Shown one piece after another: positions 1 through 10,439 of a stretch of DNA of 64,000 bases. The notes beneath the pieces are model-generated. The model had not been told where the DNA came from. It searched no databases and was given only the letters and a program-made list of their open reading frames with translations. The stretch lies in NCBI GenBank assembly GCA_963277665.1, contig OY728120.1, positions 943,131,195 through 943,195,194 on the forward strand, given 5' to 3'. The stretch comes from Viscum album (taxonomy: Eukaryota > Streptophyta > Magnoliopsida > Santalales > Viscaceae). Position 1 is the first letter of the stretch; the number at the start of each line of letters is the position of its first letter. The position numbers were made by a program, and so were the translations under genes.

Positions 1-89
1 CTATTCATATGGTGAATAAGAGGAAAGGGAAGGTGAAAATATTTAAGCCCAAAGATTATTCATAGCCTTATATGAAAAGGAAGATCCAA

Positions 90-182
90 GGGGAGGCTAG
101 AAAATAGGATGCAATTTGTTTCGCATGTGGAAAGAAGGGCCACTGGAAAAAAACTGCACCCAGTCTAAGAAGCAAGGGGAAG
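90..182 (+). pseudogene. copia gag, zinc-knuckle fragment
   Basis: A perfect CX2CX4HX4C knuckle lies at 117-158 and reads C-F-A-C-G-K-K-G-H-W-K-K-N-C. In copia gag this retroviral-type zinc finger packages the element's RNA in the virus-like particle. The reading continues only briefly before stops at both sides. Sequence left of it (1-90) is lysine-rich in the same frame, as is usual for the end of gag. From here to about 620 the protease should lie. A possible trace is the peptide around 400-430 (G-Y-Y-Y-V-P-S-M), a usual copia motif near the end of the protease region, but I cannot point to the protease active site itself. Confidence 0.7.
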
Positions 183-619
183 CATCAACTGTGTTTTTTA
201 TCGAATAAAATCTATTTCTGACTACAAATTTTGTATTAGATATAGCTTTTGGTGCTCACATATGTCTCAAAATATAGGAATCAAGTACATTCAGAAAGAT
301 TGATCGAGGGGAGGTAGATCTACAACCAGTCAACGGAGCCAGACTTGATGTTGTAGCTATTGGGGACTACCACCTCATGTCTACAACAAGGATGATCTAG
401 TGTTAAAGGGTTATTATTATGTTCCTTCTATGACTAAAAAATTATTTCTCTATCCAGATTAGATACAGTTGGATTTGTCTTCATGTGTGTAAATTAATGT
501 TTCTTCTTTTATAAAGATATCATTTGTTGTGGTAGGGCACATTTATACAACGGACATTACATGTTGGATTACACAAACAATTAAATGGAAATCGATAACA
601 AAGATACCTTACATGACTC

Positions 620-1330
620 TTACCACACCCAACTTTGGAATCATTAGCTAGGTCATGTAAATAACAAACTCTTGACAAAGTTACATCAAGATGGATATTA
701 ATATTATTTCGAACTAAAACCACTTAGTGTATGTCATGCATGTTTACAAGGGAAAATGACATAATCCCCATTTAGTGGGAAAGGTGAAAGCGCTAAAGAA
801 CTTCTTGAATTAGTTTATACCGATGTGTGTGGACCCTTTCTAGTTGAAGAAAGGGGAGGGTACTTCTACATCAAAACTTTTATTGATTATTTTTGTAGAT
901 ATGGATATATCTACTTAATGAGGTATAACTCAGATTATTTTAACAAGTTTACAGAACACAGGAATGGAGTCGAGAACCAACATAGCTAGAAGATTAAGAA
1001 AATACGCACAGACCAAGGTGTAGAATATCTTAATCAAGACTTCATTGATTGCATGCGGTAGTTTAGGATCATATCCCAACTCACTCCTCCAAACAAACCC
1101 CAGTGGAATGGTGTGAGGGAATGGGGGAACCACACCTTGTTGGACATGGTGAGATCGATGATGAGTCATGTGAGTCTTCCATTATCCTTTTGGGGAAATG
1201 CCATAGAAATAGTGACACACATACTAAACCATGTACCATGTAAATCCATAAATGGTATTCCATACAAGTTATGGAGTTGTAGAAAAGGCATGTTACCAAA
1301 TCTACATGTTTGGGGTAGCGAAGCCTTTGT
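620..1330 (+). pseudogene. copia GAG-pre-integrase and integrase remnant
   Basis: Starting near 633 the reading gives L-W-N-H-stop-L-G-H, the zinc-binding HX3H start of the pre-integrase domain, with its C-X2-C partner near 735 (C-H-A-C). Y-T-D-V-C-G-P-F near 815 holds the first catalytic Asp of the D-D-E core. R-T-D-Q-G-V-E-Y near 1005 holds the second. Q-W-N-G-V-R-E near 1100 holds the Glu. The later part, with D-M-V-R-S-M-M and S-F-W-G-N-A-I, is the well conserved copia block and is open from 1113 to 1364. The enzyme would insert the cDNA copy into host DNA. Stops at several points and frame changes near 960 and 1360 make it nonfunctional, although the catalytic residues survive. Confidence 0.85.
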
Positions 1331-1839
1331 TAATGCCTCATCAGGTAATAAACTCACACCTTGAGGCACACAAGTGTACCATTATAGGATACCCCAAGGA
1401 AACAAAGGTATTTTACCTATACAAACCCTTAGAAAAAAAGGTTATAGTGGCCAGACATGCCATATTACTTGAGAGGGAGAACATCCCCAAAAGAGATAGT
1501 GGGACCGAGAAAAACTTCGATGGAGTTGAGACACAAGGTGTGCAAGATTTGGTACAAGAATAGATTCCACAATTCCCCGTGGTAGAAGAATCTATTCTTG
1601 AGACACAACTACTGTGTAAGAGTACAAGAGAGGTTGGAGAACCAGAAGAGTATTGTTTTCTAGTTATCGAGGATGGTGACTCTTTATTAGTTTATAATAA
1701 TTATCCTCTAACTGACAATGAAGGATTAAGTGTCACAGAAGTTCCCAAGTGGCAAGAAGACATGAATTCTAAAATCGATTCCATGTAGAAAAATCACATT
1801 TTGATTTTGGTGGATCCTCTAGTTGATGTAAATCCTATT
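1331..1839 (+). pseudogene. copia integrase C-terminus / linker to RT
   Basis: Two short open stretches (1252-1563 and 1579-1788) continue downstream of the integrase core in changing frames. The first contains C-T-I-I-G-Y-P-K-E-T-K, the common copia motif in which the integrase C-terminus reads G-Y-P...T-K-G-Y. The second ends in W-Q-E-D-M-N-S-K-I, the usual lead-in to the RT domain, where copia elements read W..AM..E...L. No catalytic role is expected for this linker. The frame changes show small indels. Confidence 0.65.
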
Positions 1840-2225
1840 GGTTGAAAATGGGTATTCAAGATGAAAATGGACATGGAAGGAACAATTAGTACCTATAAGG
1901 CGTGACTGGGTTCAAAAAGTTTTATAAAGCATCATGGAATTGAATACGATGAAACCTTCTCACAAGATTCAATGTAGAAATCCATCAGAATTCAACTTGC
2001 TATTGTGGATTACTAGGGCTATGGGATTTGGAAAATGGACGTCAAAACATCATTCCTTAATAGTAACAGTCAAGAGGATGTCTACATGACATATCCTGAA
2101 GGGGTTTTGACTCCAAAGGATTCCAATAAGGAATGAAAGTTGTAGAAATCCATTTATGGATTAATGAAAGCATCTAGGTAATAGAACATTCGTTTTGATG
2201 AATCCATAAACAATACAAGTGGGGA
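1840..2225 (+). pseudogene. copia reverse transcriptase, N-terminal part; palm deleted
   Basis: The RT begins with K-W-V-F-K-M-K-M-D near 1847 and continues through D-V-K-T-S-F-L-N near 2038 and E-D-V-Y-M near 2078. The first is the usual copia RT start and the second contains the first catalytic Asp region (normally DVKTAFL). It then reads I-Y-G-L-M-K-A-S-R near 2154, just before where copia RTs continue to the catalytic YVDD palm. Here the sequence jumps after about 2222 straight to the connection/RNase H lead-in, so the YVDD segment is missing. I estimate that 250-300 bases are lost. At least six stops occur. The product could not polymerise DNA. Confidence 0.8.
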
Positions 2226-2950
2226 TTGGTTCCAGTGTTAAATCGAATTCATATTTCCAAGAAAATCTGTCCTCAGACATATGAGGAAAGAATGATAATG
2301 GAAAGGAATCCATACGAATCAGCGATTGGTTCAATCATGTATGACATACTATGTACTAGGTTGTATTTCGCTTACGCATTGAGTGTGGTAGGCAGATATC
2401 ATGTTGACCCAGGTGACCTCCATTGGATGGTAGTCAAGTCTATCCTAATGTATCTGAGGCTTACAAATGATATGTTCCTTGTTAATAGAGAAGATGAGGA
2501 ACTATTCCTCATTGGATATGAAAATGATAGTTTCCAGACTAATAAATATGACATGAAGTCACAGACGGGATACGAATTCACATTAAATGGAGGCACAGTG
2601 AGCTGGTAGAGCTCAATGCTATGTGTGGTCAAAGATTCTAAAACAGAGTCCAAGTATATTATAGCTTCTGAGGTTACTAAAGAATAATTTTGGATGAAAT
2701 GATTTTTCCAGGAGCTATATGCGATAACTAGTAGTAAAGATCTCATCACACATTACTGTGAAAATATTGCAGCGGTGGCTCTCGCAAAAGATCCAAGGTC
2801 ACATTAGCGGACGAAGCACATACGTCGGATGTATCATCTCATGAGGGAATTTTCTCACAGGGGTGAAGTTGTAGTAAGAAGTATTTCCACATAAGATAAT
2901 GTAGTAGACACCTTGACTAAAGCCTTTCCTCAGTAGAAACATGATAATAA
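2226..2950 (+). pseudogene. copia RT connection and RNase H remnant
   Basis: An open stretch to 2609 reads S-A-I-G-S-I-M-Y-D, C-T-R-L and Y-A-L-S-V-V-G-R-Y, the highly conserved RT-to-RNase H connection of plant copia elements. It continues to G-Y-E-N-D-S-F-Q (normally GY.DADF, the first RNase H Asp; here Asp is shifted by an Asn) and L-N-G-G-T-V-S-W. After the stop at 2607 the reading resumes with S-K-Y-I-I-A-S-E (catalytic Glu region), then the D-N block near 2760 and L-T-K-A-F-P-Q near 2915, the classic end of copia pol. RNase H would degrade the RNA strand of the RNA-DNA hybrid. The tail V-I-G-S-W-I (2970-2990) leads into the LTR. Confidence 0.85.
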
Positions 2951-3015
2951 TGTGAGGTCTAGAAGGATGAAAGTCATAGGTAGTTGGATCTATTCCATGT
3001 TGGTGTTTTTAGGAG

Positions 3016-3324
3016 TTGGTGTCCAAGAACCAACTAGTTTTACTTTGATTACATAAATATGTCATGTATTATTACATATTGTTCATTGTTCTACATGATT
3101 ATGATGTAATAATGTCCTAGAGTATTTGTTGCTTTGATAAGGTCATTGAAATTCCTCACTATGATGTAAACCTGAAATTCTATAACAATATTCTTAAATA
3201 TAGTTCTGTGGTAGGATAACATGCTATGATGGGACACATATCAAGCATACTGTTAGGTGCGATTACTCGTAAGTAGAATAGACTTCCTCTCATGAAGTTC
3301 ACATAATGTAATCTCTAAGATTAG
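3016..3324 (+). repeat. copia 3' LTR, left piece
   Basis: After the last pol residues a short purine stretch (AGGAG) precedes TTGGTGTCCAAG, which looks like the start of a copia LTR with its first TG eroded. The 309 bases to 3324 contain no coding signal. They are cut by the first base of element A. The last words before the cut, TAATCTCTAAGATTAG, resemble the first words after element A (AGATTATGAGG), which supports continuity across the insertion. The exact LTR start is uncertain by about 20 bases because the other LTR is off-window. Confidence 0.6.
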
Positions 3325-4948
3325 AGTATCATCCTAGGTAAATAAAGAAATAATATATTTTCATAATTATTAAAATCTTTGAATTAAATCTAAATTTTAC
3401 TTTAAAGTTGTTGATATACATTGTGGCATACCCGATACGCAACAATGAGTTTCTTTGAAATCTTACAGGGTGCACTAATAATATAATACTATTATTTTAA
3501 ATATAGTTAAAGCCTAGTGGTTATATTGGAGAGAATGAATATAAATAACTAAAATATGATTATACATGTTTGTTAAATGTTTTTAAATTTATCCATTAAA
3601 TTTTATAGGCTTAAAATGTGAATTAATCTAATTTTAAGCATAAATACCCTAATATTCCTTAAAAGGATGATTTACTGACTTTTGAGGGAGAACCCTATAA
3701 AAATATAGTTTTGGTCACATTTACATGTTCTATTTGATAAAATAATATTCTTTTTTATTTGGGACATCAAAACTTTATTTGGTTAAATTTTTGGTATTTT
3801 TCTGATAAAATTAATTTTTTAATGAATAGTGAAAATTACTATATTTTAATTCAAAATAGACTTCTAATCTAATATATTTATATGGTTAGATTATCTTTTT
3901 AATGGTTATTAATTTTTAATTAGATTATGTTTTTACCATTTAATCCAATTTTTGTCATTGGAATTAATTTCACTTTGAAATTGTACATAAACAAGTATCA
4001 ATTTTTTGATAGTTTTTGTTTTTAAAAAACACGCTATTTGTTTTGACAATGGTAATTAAATATAAAATAATAAATTAATATTTAATATTTTTAATTTTTT
4101 AAAATATACATCATTTTTGTATTTGGAATATCAAATATAGCATAGGCTGAATTTGGGTATTTTTCGGAAAAACTTCGATTTTTGATGAATTGTGAAACCA
4201 CTATGTAGTAGTTAAAAAATTGAATTTTTCATTTAAATTAAATTTTACTACTTCTATGGATTTAATTTTGAAAATATTATATATATAGTTTTTATTAGTA
4301 AGTAAAATTTGGTTCAAATAGATGAAAATAATTTTTGGTGAATGGTAACTTTTGACTTTTATTTAACGCGAATAAAGGGAAATAAGGTAAATCAAGGTAA
4401 AAAGAATATTATAATAACATAAAATTACCTTAACACTTGTCATAACCTTATTGTTTGAGTCATTTACTACCATTTACATATTTGGTTCGATTTTGGGACA
4501 CCATGGAGCCACTTAAGTGTAAAAATGACACATTATTTTAATTAACATAATGTAAGGGAAAAAATGACATAAACAAATATATTTTAGTTAATTAATTTTT
4601 ACCTGGGGTAATATAAGTTATATTTCAAAATATAAATATTCACTGAAAAGTGAAAAATATTTCCTAAATTATGGTATTTATTTTATAATTTTTAGACATC
4701 AAATAAATAAAATTATTTATGAAACAATAATAATGTAGTATTTACCTCATTAATAAATGATCTAATAAAATAAGATTATAAATTTTAAAAAAATATCCAT
4801 AACTTGTAAAATTCTTGTTTTATGATTTTATTTCTAAATTGAGCCATCTTATATTCAACTTTCATGAGTTTAGTATCTTTATAAACCATATATAATTTTA
4901 TAATAAAATAGCATTTGCAAACATTCCTAAAGAGCACCTCGTCCCCCT

Positions 4949-4957
4949 TATAAAAAG
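4949..4957 (+). promoter_or_regulatory. TATA box of element A 5' LTR
   Basis: TATAAAAAG sits in a C-rich setting (GTCCCCCTTATAAAAAG). The equivalent site in element B is TATAAAAGG at 55885; in the 3' LTR of A it has decayed to TTATTAAAA at 13382-13390. Transcription would begin about 30 bases downstream, where the sequence becomes C- and A-rich (TTACACAACCATC). Confidence 0.7.
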
Positions 4958-6050
4958 ACCCCATATATAACCCATTACACAACCATCACAATCCACTTGG
5001 CTCCAAAAAAACCTTCCCAAATAATCTCTCTATATCCCTCTCCTCATTTTATATTCCTTACCTTAGGCATAAGGCACATCAATAAGTATGTTTGGTTTAT
5101 ACCAAATGGAGTTACTCAAATTAAACGTAAATGATTCTCCAAACCTCATTTTTTTATTTTACTTCAAAAACCCCTAAACTCCATTTATTTCTTTAATATA
5201 TTCCAATAGTAGTATGATAAATGTACTAGGATGCTGTTATGAGATGGATTCTAACTATAGCTGCACACACCTCCATCTAATGGGTGAATAACATATTGTT
5301 TCTGTTGATGGAAAACAAACGCCTCAAGAAACGATGATTGTTCGATTATCTCCAACCTCCACTCATAGTGGAAATTAAGATTAAAATATTTATATATATG
5401 AGATATATCATGATTATGTTTTCTTTATGCTTCTATATTTTTCTTTTATAGCTTACCTTTATGGTTTCCATTATGGGTTAACGCGATAATTTCATTTGAG
5501 GAAGTGCGGACTACCGCCCCCCAAAGTGATATGATTCATTAATTCCATACATGGGACATATAATGTATTGAACTAATTATACTATATTTGATATTATACT
5601 GTAATTATATTATTCTTATATATCATTATGTTTTAATTCCATTAAAATCAGAAAAAAAATAAAGTAGCGTTCATGTGTACATACGACTTACCGTCTCCAT
5701 GAACGGTGCATTTCATTTCATACCTCCAAATGTTATATACTATTATAAATACAAGTATATACCGGATATATATGATATATATGAAATATAAATCATGAAT
5801 ATCATTCTTTATATAATGAACTTTTGACCATGTCAGCAAATTGTAATTATAAGAAGTCCCTTTTTTACTCAAGTACCAAATATTGACAAAACAAAAATTA
5901 TTAACTTAAATGATTACATAATATTTATAACATGATAATAAGAGATATAAAGGAAATAATAAAATTGAAAAGGGTTCTTATGATTGTATTAATTAAATTT
6001 AGTTTATTATTCAGGAGATTAAAGAAGGATCGAGTCAAGTGGGACACGAG

Positions 6051-6843
6051 GTAAGGGACTTCATCTCAATCTCATTTCATTGAGGCATATTTTGTTTTAA
6101 TAAACGACTTTATTTTATACAATGTATAAATGCATTTTACTTTTCATTCAATTCAAATGGAATATTTTTCTATGAATCATTTTACTAAATGAAAAAGTAA
6201 TGTTTATTTTTAATGTACATGGTGACAATGACCTTTTCTGCCCCACAAGTATTATTTGATTTTTGGCTCCCCAAAGAGCCTTAATGTTTTAAAAGGAAAA
6301 TAAATACCAAATACTCTTTTACGTATTTTGGTATTGAAAATGGTTTTAATAATGGATTTGTTATTTCAATATATTTATATGATATGTTGTGATTTAAATG
6401 TGGACATGTTATCTTTCCATTATGTTTGTTTTATGTGTTATGAAGATGTTATGGTTCTTGGGCATTGTTTACATATTAGGGTGGTTGCGTGATAAACCTA
6501 GGTATGGTGATCCCAAGATAGATCTACCATTCCTCGGGCTACATAAAAGAGGTAGATGTGAATGTTTCACCTATGTGATTTAGGGAATAAACTCTGATGG
6601 GTATTCCAAATGTAACTCACTACGTATTTGAGGTAGCTACAACGTATGTATGTTATGGATGCCACAAGTTACATTTATGATTTATGATTTCTATGTGTTA
6701 TTCATAAATCTAATTATTTCATGAGGTATGTTAACAACTCATATGTTATGTATGAAATAATGAACTAATGTATTCTTTCTTTGTTTTATAACCGTTACTG
6801 AGCTTTTTAAGCTTATCCAAAGTTTTTGAAATGTTTTTCACAG
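6051..6843 (+). other. Possible leader intron inside the LTR
   Basis: A donor-like ACGAG|GTAAGG at 6051 and an acceptor-like TTTTTCACAG|GACC ending at 6843 lie in the transcribed part of the LTR. The interval is 793 bases here, 796 in the A 3' LTR (14486-15281) and 794 in B (56984-57777), although the LTRs have drifted widely. The acceptor has decayed to CAAAG in the A 3' LTR. This is inference from splice-site wording only; no transcript evidence is available. Confidence 0.4.
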
Positions 6844-7106
6844 GACCAACAGATGAATAGGGTCAAGGATGGGATCAAGGAAAAGTATTTCTATCTAAAA
6901 CATGGGTCGTGACATGACACTTTTTTTCAAGAGTTTTTATTTTATGAAAAAATGGAAATTGAGTAGATTAGTCTACCTAGTAATTTTTGAGATGTAAGGA
7001 AATAGTGTGGCCTGATTCTCTAAAACAGTATACAAGAAATGATACACAATGTGAATTATTCATTTAATTCATGATTATGTAATGTTTAAGGTCCGGTCCT
7101 TATAGT

Positions 7107-7118
7107 TGGTATCAGAGG
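7107..7118 (+). other. Primer binding site of element A (initiator tRNA-Met)
   Basis: TGGTATCAGAGG begins two bases after the LTR end. It matches the complement of the 3' end of plant initiator tRNA-Met (TGGTATCAGAGC) except for the last base. This is the usual primer for Del/Tekay chromoviruses, and it fixes both the strand and the LTR end. Confidence 0.9.
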
Positions 7119-7204
7119 TCTGTTAAGATAACATTTGTAGTTAGGGTATTTTTAATTTAATATACATAAATTCTGTTATGTAAATATTGAGATGATATTT
7201 CATT

Positions 7205-8340
7205 TATAGATTACCATGTTGCTTCGCCTAAGATATTTCTGGGTTCAGAATGGTTTTCCATAGAGGAAGTAGGGTAGTTGTGTTGGGACGACATCACGAA
7301 GAAGACAACTTTCCAAATCAAAAACATGAGATGCTAGGAATCAGAACGTAATAGATTTTTGTAGTGATGGAAATTTTGAATCAGGCTATAATTGGTGGTG
7401 GTATCCTTACACGAGATCAGCTAGATCAACCACATAGAAACATGTCAGTAGTAGAGAATTTCATGAGACAAAATCCCTCATCATTTAGAGAATCATCTGA
7501 ACCTATGCAAGATGATGTGTGGGTTAAATAACTGAAGAAATGTTTTGATGTCATGGGGTGATCAGAACAACAAAATATTAGTCCTGATGTTTACCATTTT
7601 CAAGGTGAAGCTGATCTGTGGTGGTCGATTGGGAAAATTATCAGGGATAGTGTATGTTGTTTATTGTGAATAATTCAAAAGTATGTTTCTTGAGAAATAT
7701 TATCCTAAGTAGGATCATCATAGGATGGAAAATAAATTTCTTGAATTGAGGTAGGAGGATGACTCAGTGGCTGAATATGAATAAAAATTCAATTGACTTG
7801 CAAGGTATGATCCAAATTTCATACGAGATCTTGATAGTAAAATCAACCATTTTTACTCATGATTAAATACAAATTATCATAGTTCATTTGTTTATCATGA
7901 GTTCAAATGTTATGAAAAACTTCTTCGTTGTACAGATAATGTGGAAATGGAGTTTTCCGATGATCAGGTGGTCTTTGACAAACAACATAATGAGAGGTCG
8001 AGGTGGAAGGAGAAAGGGAAGAACTCTTCAAAAAAAGTCTGATGGAAAGAAACTAAAGTTTACAGTTTGTAAACATTGTGGTAAAAATCATGTTCGGGAA
8101 TGACTTTTGAATTCTAGAATGTGCTACCATTATGGTAAAATGGGACATAAGGATCTTAATTTCATTAAAAATGACCAAGTTCATGGTTAGAGAAAATATT
8201 ATTTACTATTAGTAAAATGTTTCGAGTGTAATGAAATGGGTCATTATACAAATGAGTGTCCAACAAAGAACTCAAATGAGGGAATGTATCCAGAATACAT
8301 GTATAAAGGGGTGTTAAAATTCTTTCTAACTACTTCAGCA
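7205..8340 (+). pseudogene. Element A gag remnant
   Basis: The reading starts near 7205 and shows the usual chromovirus gag landmarks. F-Q-G-E-A-D-L-W-W near 7600 corresponds to the retrotrans-gag motif LQGEA..WW. Three zinc-knuckle modules follow near the end. The first is C-K-H-C-G-K-N-H at 8068. The second, at 8122, reads C-Y-H-Y-G-K-M-G-H, so its second Cys has become Tyr and its last Cys is lost. The third is intact at 8218 (C-F-E-C-N-E-M-G-H-Y-T-N-E-C). Gag would build the particle and bind RNA. At least eight stops and two frame changes break it. Element B has the matching, better preserved copy. Confidence 0.85.
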
Positions 8341-8790
8341 TATCTTGGGAAGTAAAATGAAGTTGTATCAGGTACACTGTTTGATGGTTTATATTATGCC
8401 ATTGTGTTGTTTGACATGGGTTCTACACATTCATTCATTTATGAAAAGTTTTCTAGTAAATTGGGAATTCCATCTGTCGATATGAATCCTGAACATATTG
8501 TAAAAACACCTGGAGAAAAATTTGAGACAAAAAGATATTATAAATACCTTGTTATCCTTGTGGGTAGAATGAACCTACCTTCTATCCTTATGATTTTTAC
8601 TCTAGTAGAGTTAGATGTTATTTTGGGTATGGATTGGCTTTATGTTTATTATGCAATGATAGACTGCACAACAAAAGAGGTTTCTTTTCAAGATGATTTT
8701 CAGTTTGTGTACAAGAATGAACCCTTACTTTTGATAACATATCAGGAAGTTGAGAAATTAGTAATGGATGGAAATTAATGTCACATTTCC
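8341..8790 (+). pseudogene. Element A protease remnant
   Basis: An open stretch from 8404 to 8778 encodes an aspartic protease of the gypsy type. The active site, normally D-S-G, reads L-F-D-M-G-S-T-H-S-F at 8413-8421, so the catalytic Asp is kept but Ser is replaced by Met. Downstream V-I-L-G-M-D-W-L near 8618 is the conserved flap-to-C-terminal motif (usually ILGMDWL). The enzyme would cut the polyprotein into its parts. The Ser-to-Met change would be expected to disable it. The stop at 8776 separates it from the RT. Confidence 0.88.
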
Positions 8791-8829
8791 CATATTGTTG
8801 AAAACAAAGGAACTGTTCATATTAATGAT

Positions 8830-10200
8830 ATGCCAATGGTAAATGAGAACCTTTTATGTTATTCCTGATGATTTTCCTAGTATTATACCTGATCGGGAAG
8901 TTGAATTTACTATTGACTTAGTTCATGATGCTAAGCCAATTTCAAAACCCCATTATCGAATGTCTCAATTTGAACATTTATATTTAAAGAATCAATTGCA
9001 GGAGATATTATATAAAGGTTTCATTCAACATATAACATCACCATGTGGTGCTCATGTCTTGTTTCTTAAAAAAATATGGTTCAATGAGACTTTTCATTGA
9101 TTATAGATCATTTAATATCATCAATATTAAGAAAAAAGTATACTTTTTCTAATATCGATGATTTCTTTGATCATCTACCGGGAGCTTAGTGTTTTGCCTA
9201 TATTGATTTATGGTTGGGGTACCATCAGTTGAAAGGAATGGATGAATACATTCCGAAGACCACGTTTCTTACTAGATATGGTCATTATGAATTTTTAGTT
9301 ATGCATTTTGGTTTAACCAATTCACCTGTAGTATTCATGGATCTTATGAATAGAATTTTCCGTGAGTTCTTTGATATGTTTGTGGTTGTGTTCATTGATG
9401 ATTTTTCGGTTTATTAAAAAACTAAAAAGGATCATGGAAGTCATTTAAGGGTTGTCTTGAAAACCTTAAATGAAATGAAACTATTTGAGAAATTCAGATT
9501 GTGTGAATTTTGGTTACAAAAAACATTTTTCGTTGGTCATATTGTATCAAAAAATGGAATAACTATTGATTTTGTTAAACAAAAGTTGTTGAAGAATGGA
9601 CAAGACCCACAAATATAACCAAGATCCATAGTTTTCATGGTTTGGTAGGTTATTATAAGAGGTTTGTAGAATATTTTTCTTGGTTATCTATTCCACTAAC
9701 TAGGTTAACCTAAAAAGGTGTTAAGTTCATTTGGACAAAAGAATGTGATGATTGTTTTCAGGAATTGAAAAGATGATTGGGGAATGCTCCAGTTTTGGCA
9801 CTACCTTCTATAAATGGTGATTTTTTATTTACAGTGATGCTTCATTGAATGGACTTGGATGTTTACTTATGCAGAATGATCGGGTAAATGTTTATTCTTC
9901 GCGTCAGTTGAAACCTCATGAGTTAAATTACACTACACATGATTTAAAATTAGATACTATTTTTTTTGATTTAAAATTTTAGAGGGATAATTTTTATGGA
10001 GTAAAATATTAAATATATACTAACCACAATAGTTTGAAGTATATATTCACTCGGAAATAATGGAACTAGAGTTAGAGTATATGTTTGTAATTAATCAAGA
10101 ATTTTTTTTGCTCAATCCCTTACCATGCTGGAAAAGAAAATAAAGTGGCTTGTGCTTGGAGTAGAAAAAGTAACGATTCATTAACTATGATATGTTTGGA
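8830..10200 (+). pseudogene. Element A reverse transcriptase and RNase H remnant
   Basis: The RT starts with V-E-F-T-I-D-L-V near 8900 (usually EF.IDL.PG..PI). It continues through P-I-S-K-P-H-Y-R-M near 8937, I-D-Y-R-S-F-N near 9097 (LR.CIDYR.LN) and G-Y-H-Q-L near 9215, and reaches the polymerase motif F-I-D-D with Asp codons at 9397 and 9400. That motif is intact, but stops and frame changes at about 9100, 9190 and 9415 interrupt the chain. RNase H follows with D-A-S-L-N-G-L-G near 9836 (first catalytic Asp), S-R-Q-L-K-P-H-E near 9902 and Y-T-T-H-D-L near 9931. It would copy the RNA into DNA in the cytoplasmic particle. Confidence 0.88.
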
Positions 10201-10439
10201 ATGATGTCATTTGGTTTTTGATTTGATGAACTTTGGCATAGAAGTTTTTTCTGCATGAAATTCTTTTGTTTTGTTTCAGGTGTCAATGAAATCATCTCTA
10301 TTATATAGAATAAAGCAAACACAGAATGAAGACAGTGAGTTGCAAAAAATGGCAGAGTTGGCTCAGAAAGGTATGTTGACTGAATTTATCATTGATAATG
10401 ATTGTGTTTTGATGTTTGGAAAGAGATTATGTGTGCCCA

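Larger units (their letters stand above)
3325..7104 (+). repeat. Element A 5' LTR
   Basis: The 3.78 kb repeat matches 11766-15543 and the LTRs of element B along its whole length. It carries a TATA box at 4949-4957, so U3 is about 1.6 kb and the transcribed part about 2.15 kb. Landmarks shared by all three LTRs are: GGACTACCGCCCCC near 5507, a 57-base block at 5670-5726, a splice-donor-like GAGGTAAGG at 6048-6056, a splice-acceptor-like TTTTTCACAG ending at 6843, and a conserved ATGAATAGGG at 6853. The end TCCTTATA at 7104 was probably TCCTTACA. Confidence 0.92.

Noticed and set aside
2399..2749. 116-codon open frame on the - strand
   Set aside because: It is the antisense of the well conserved copia RNase H region.
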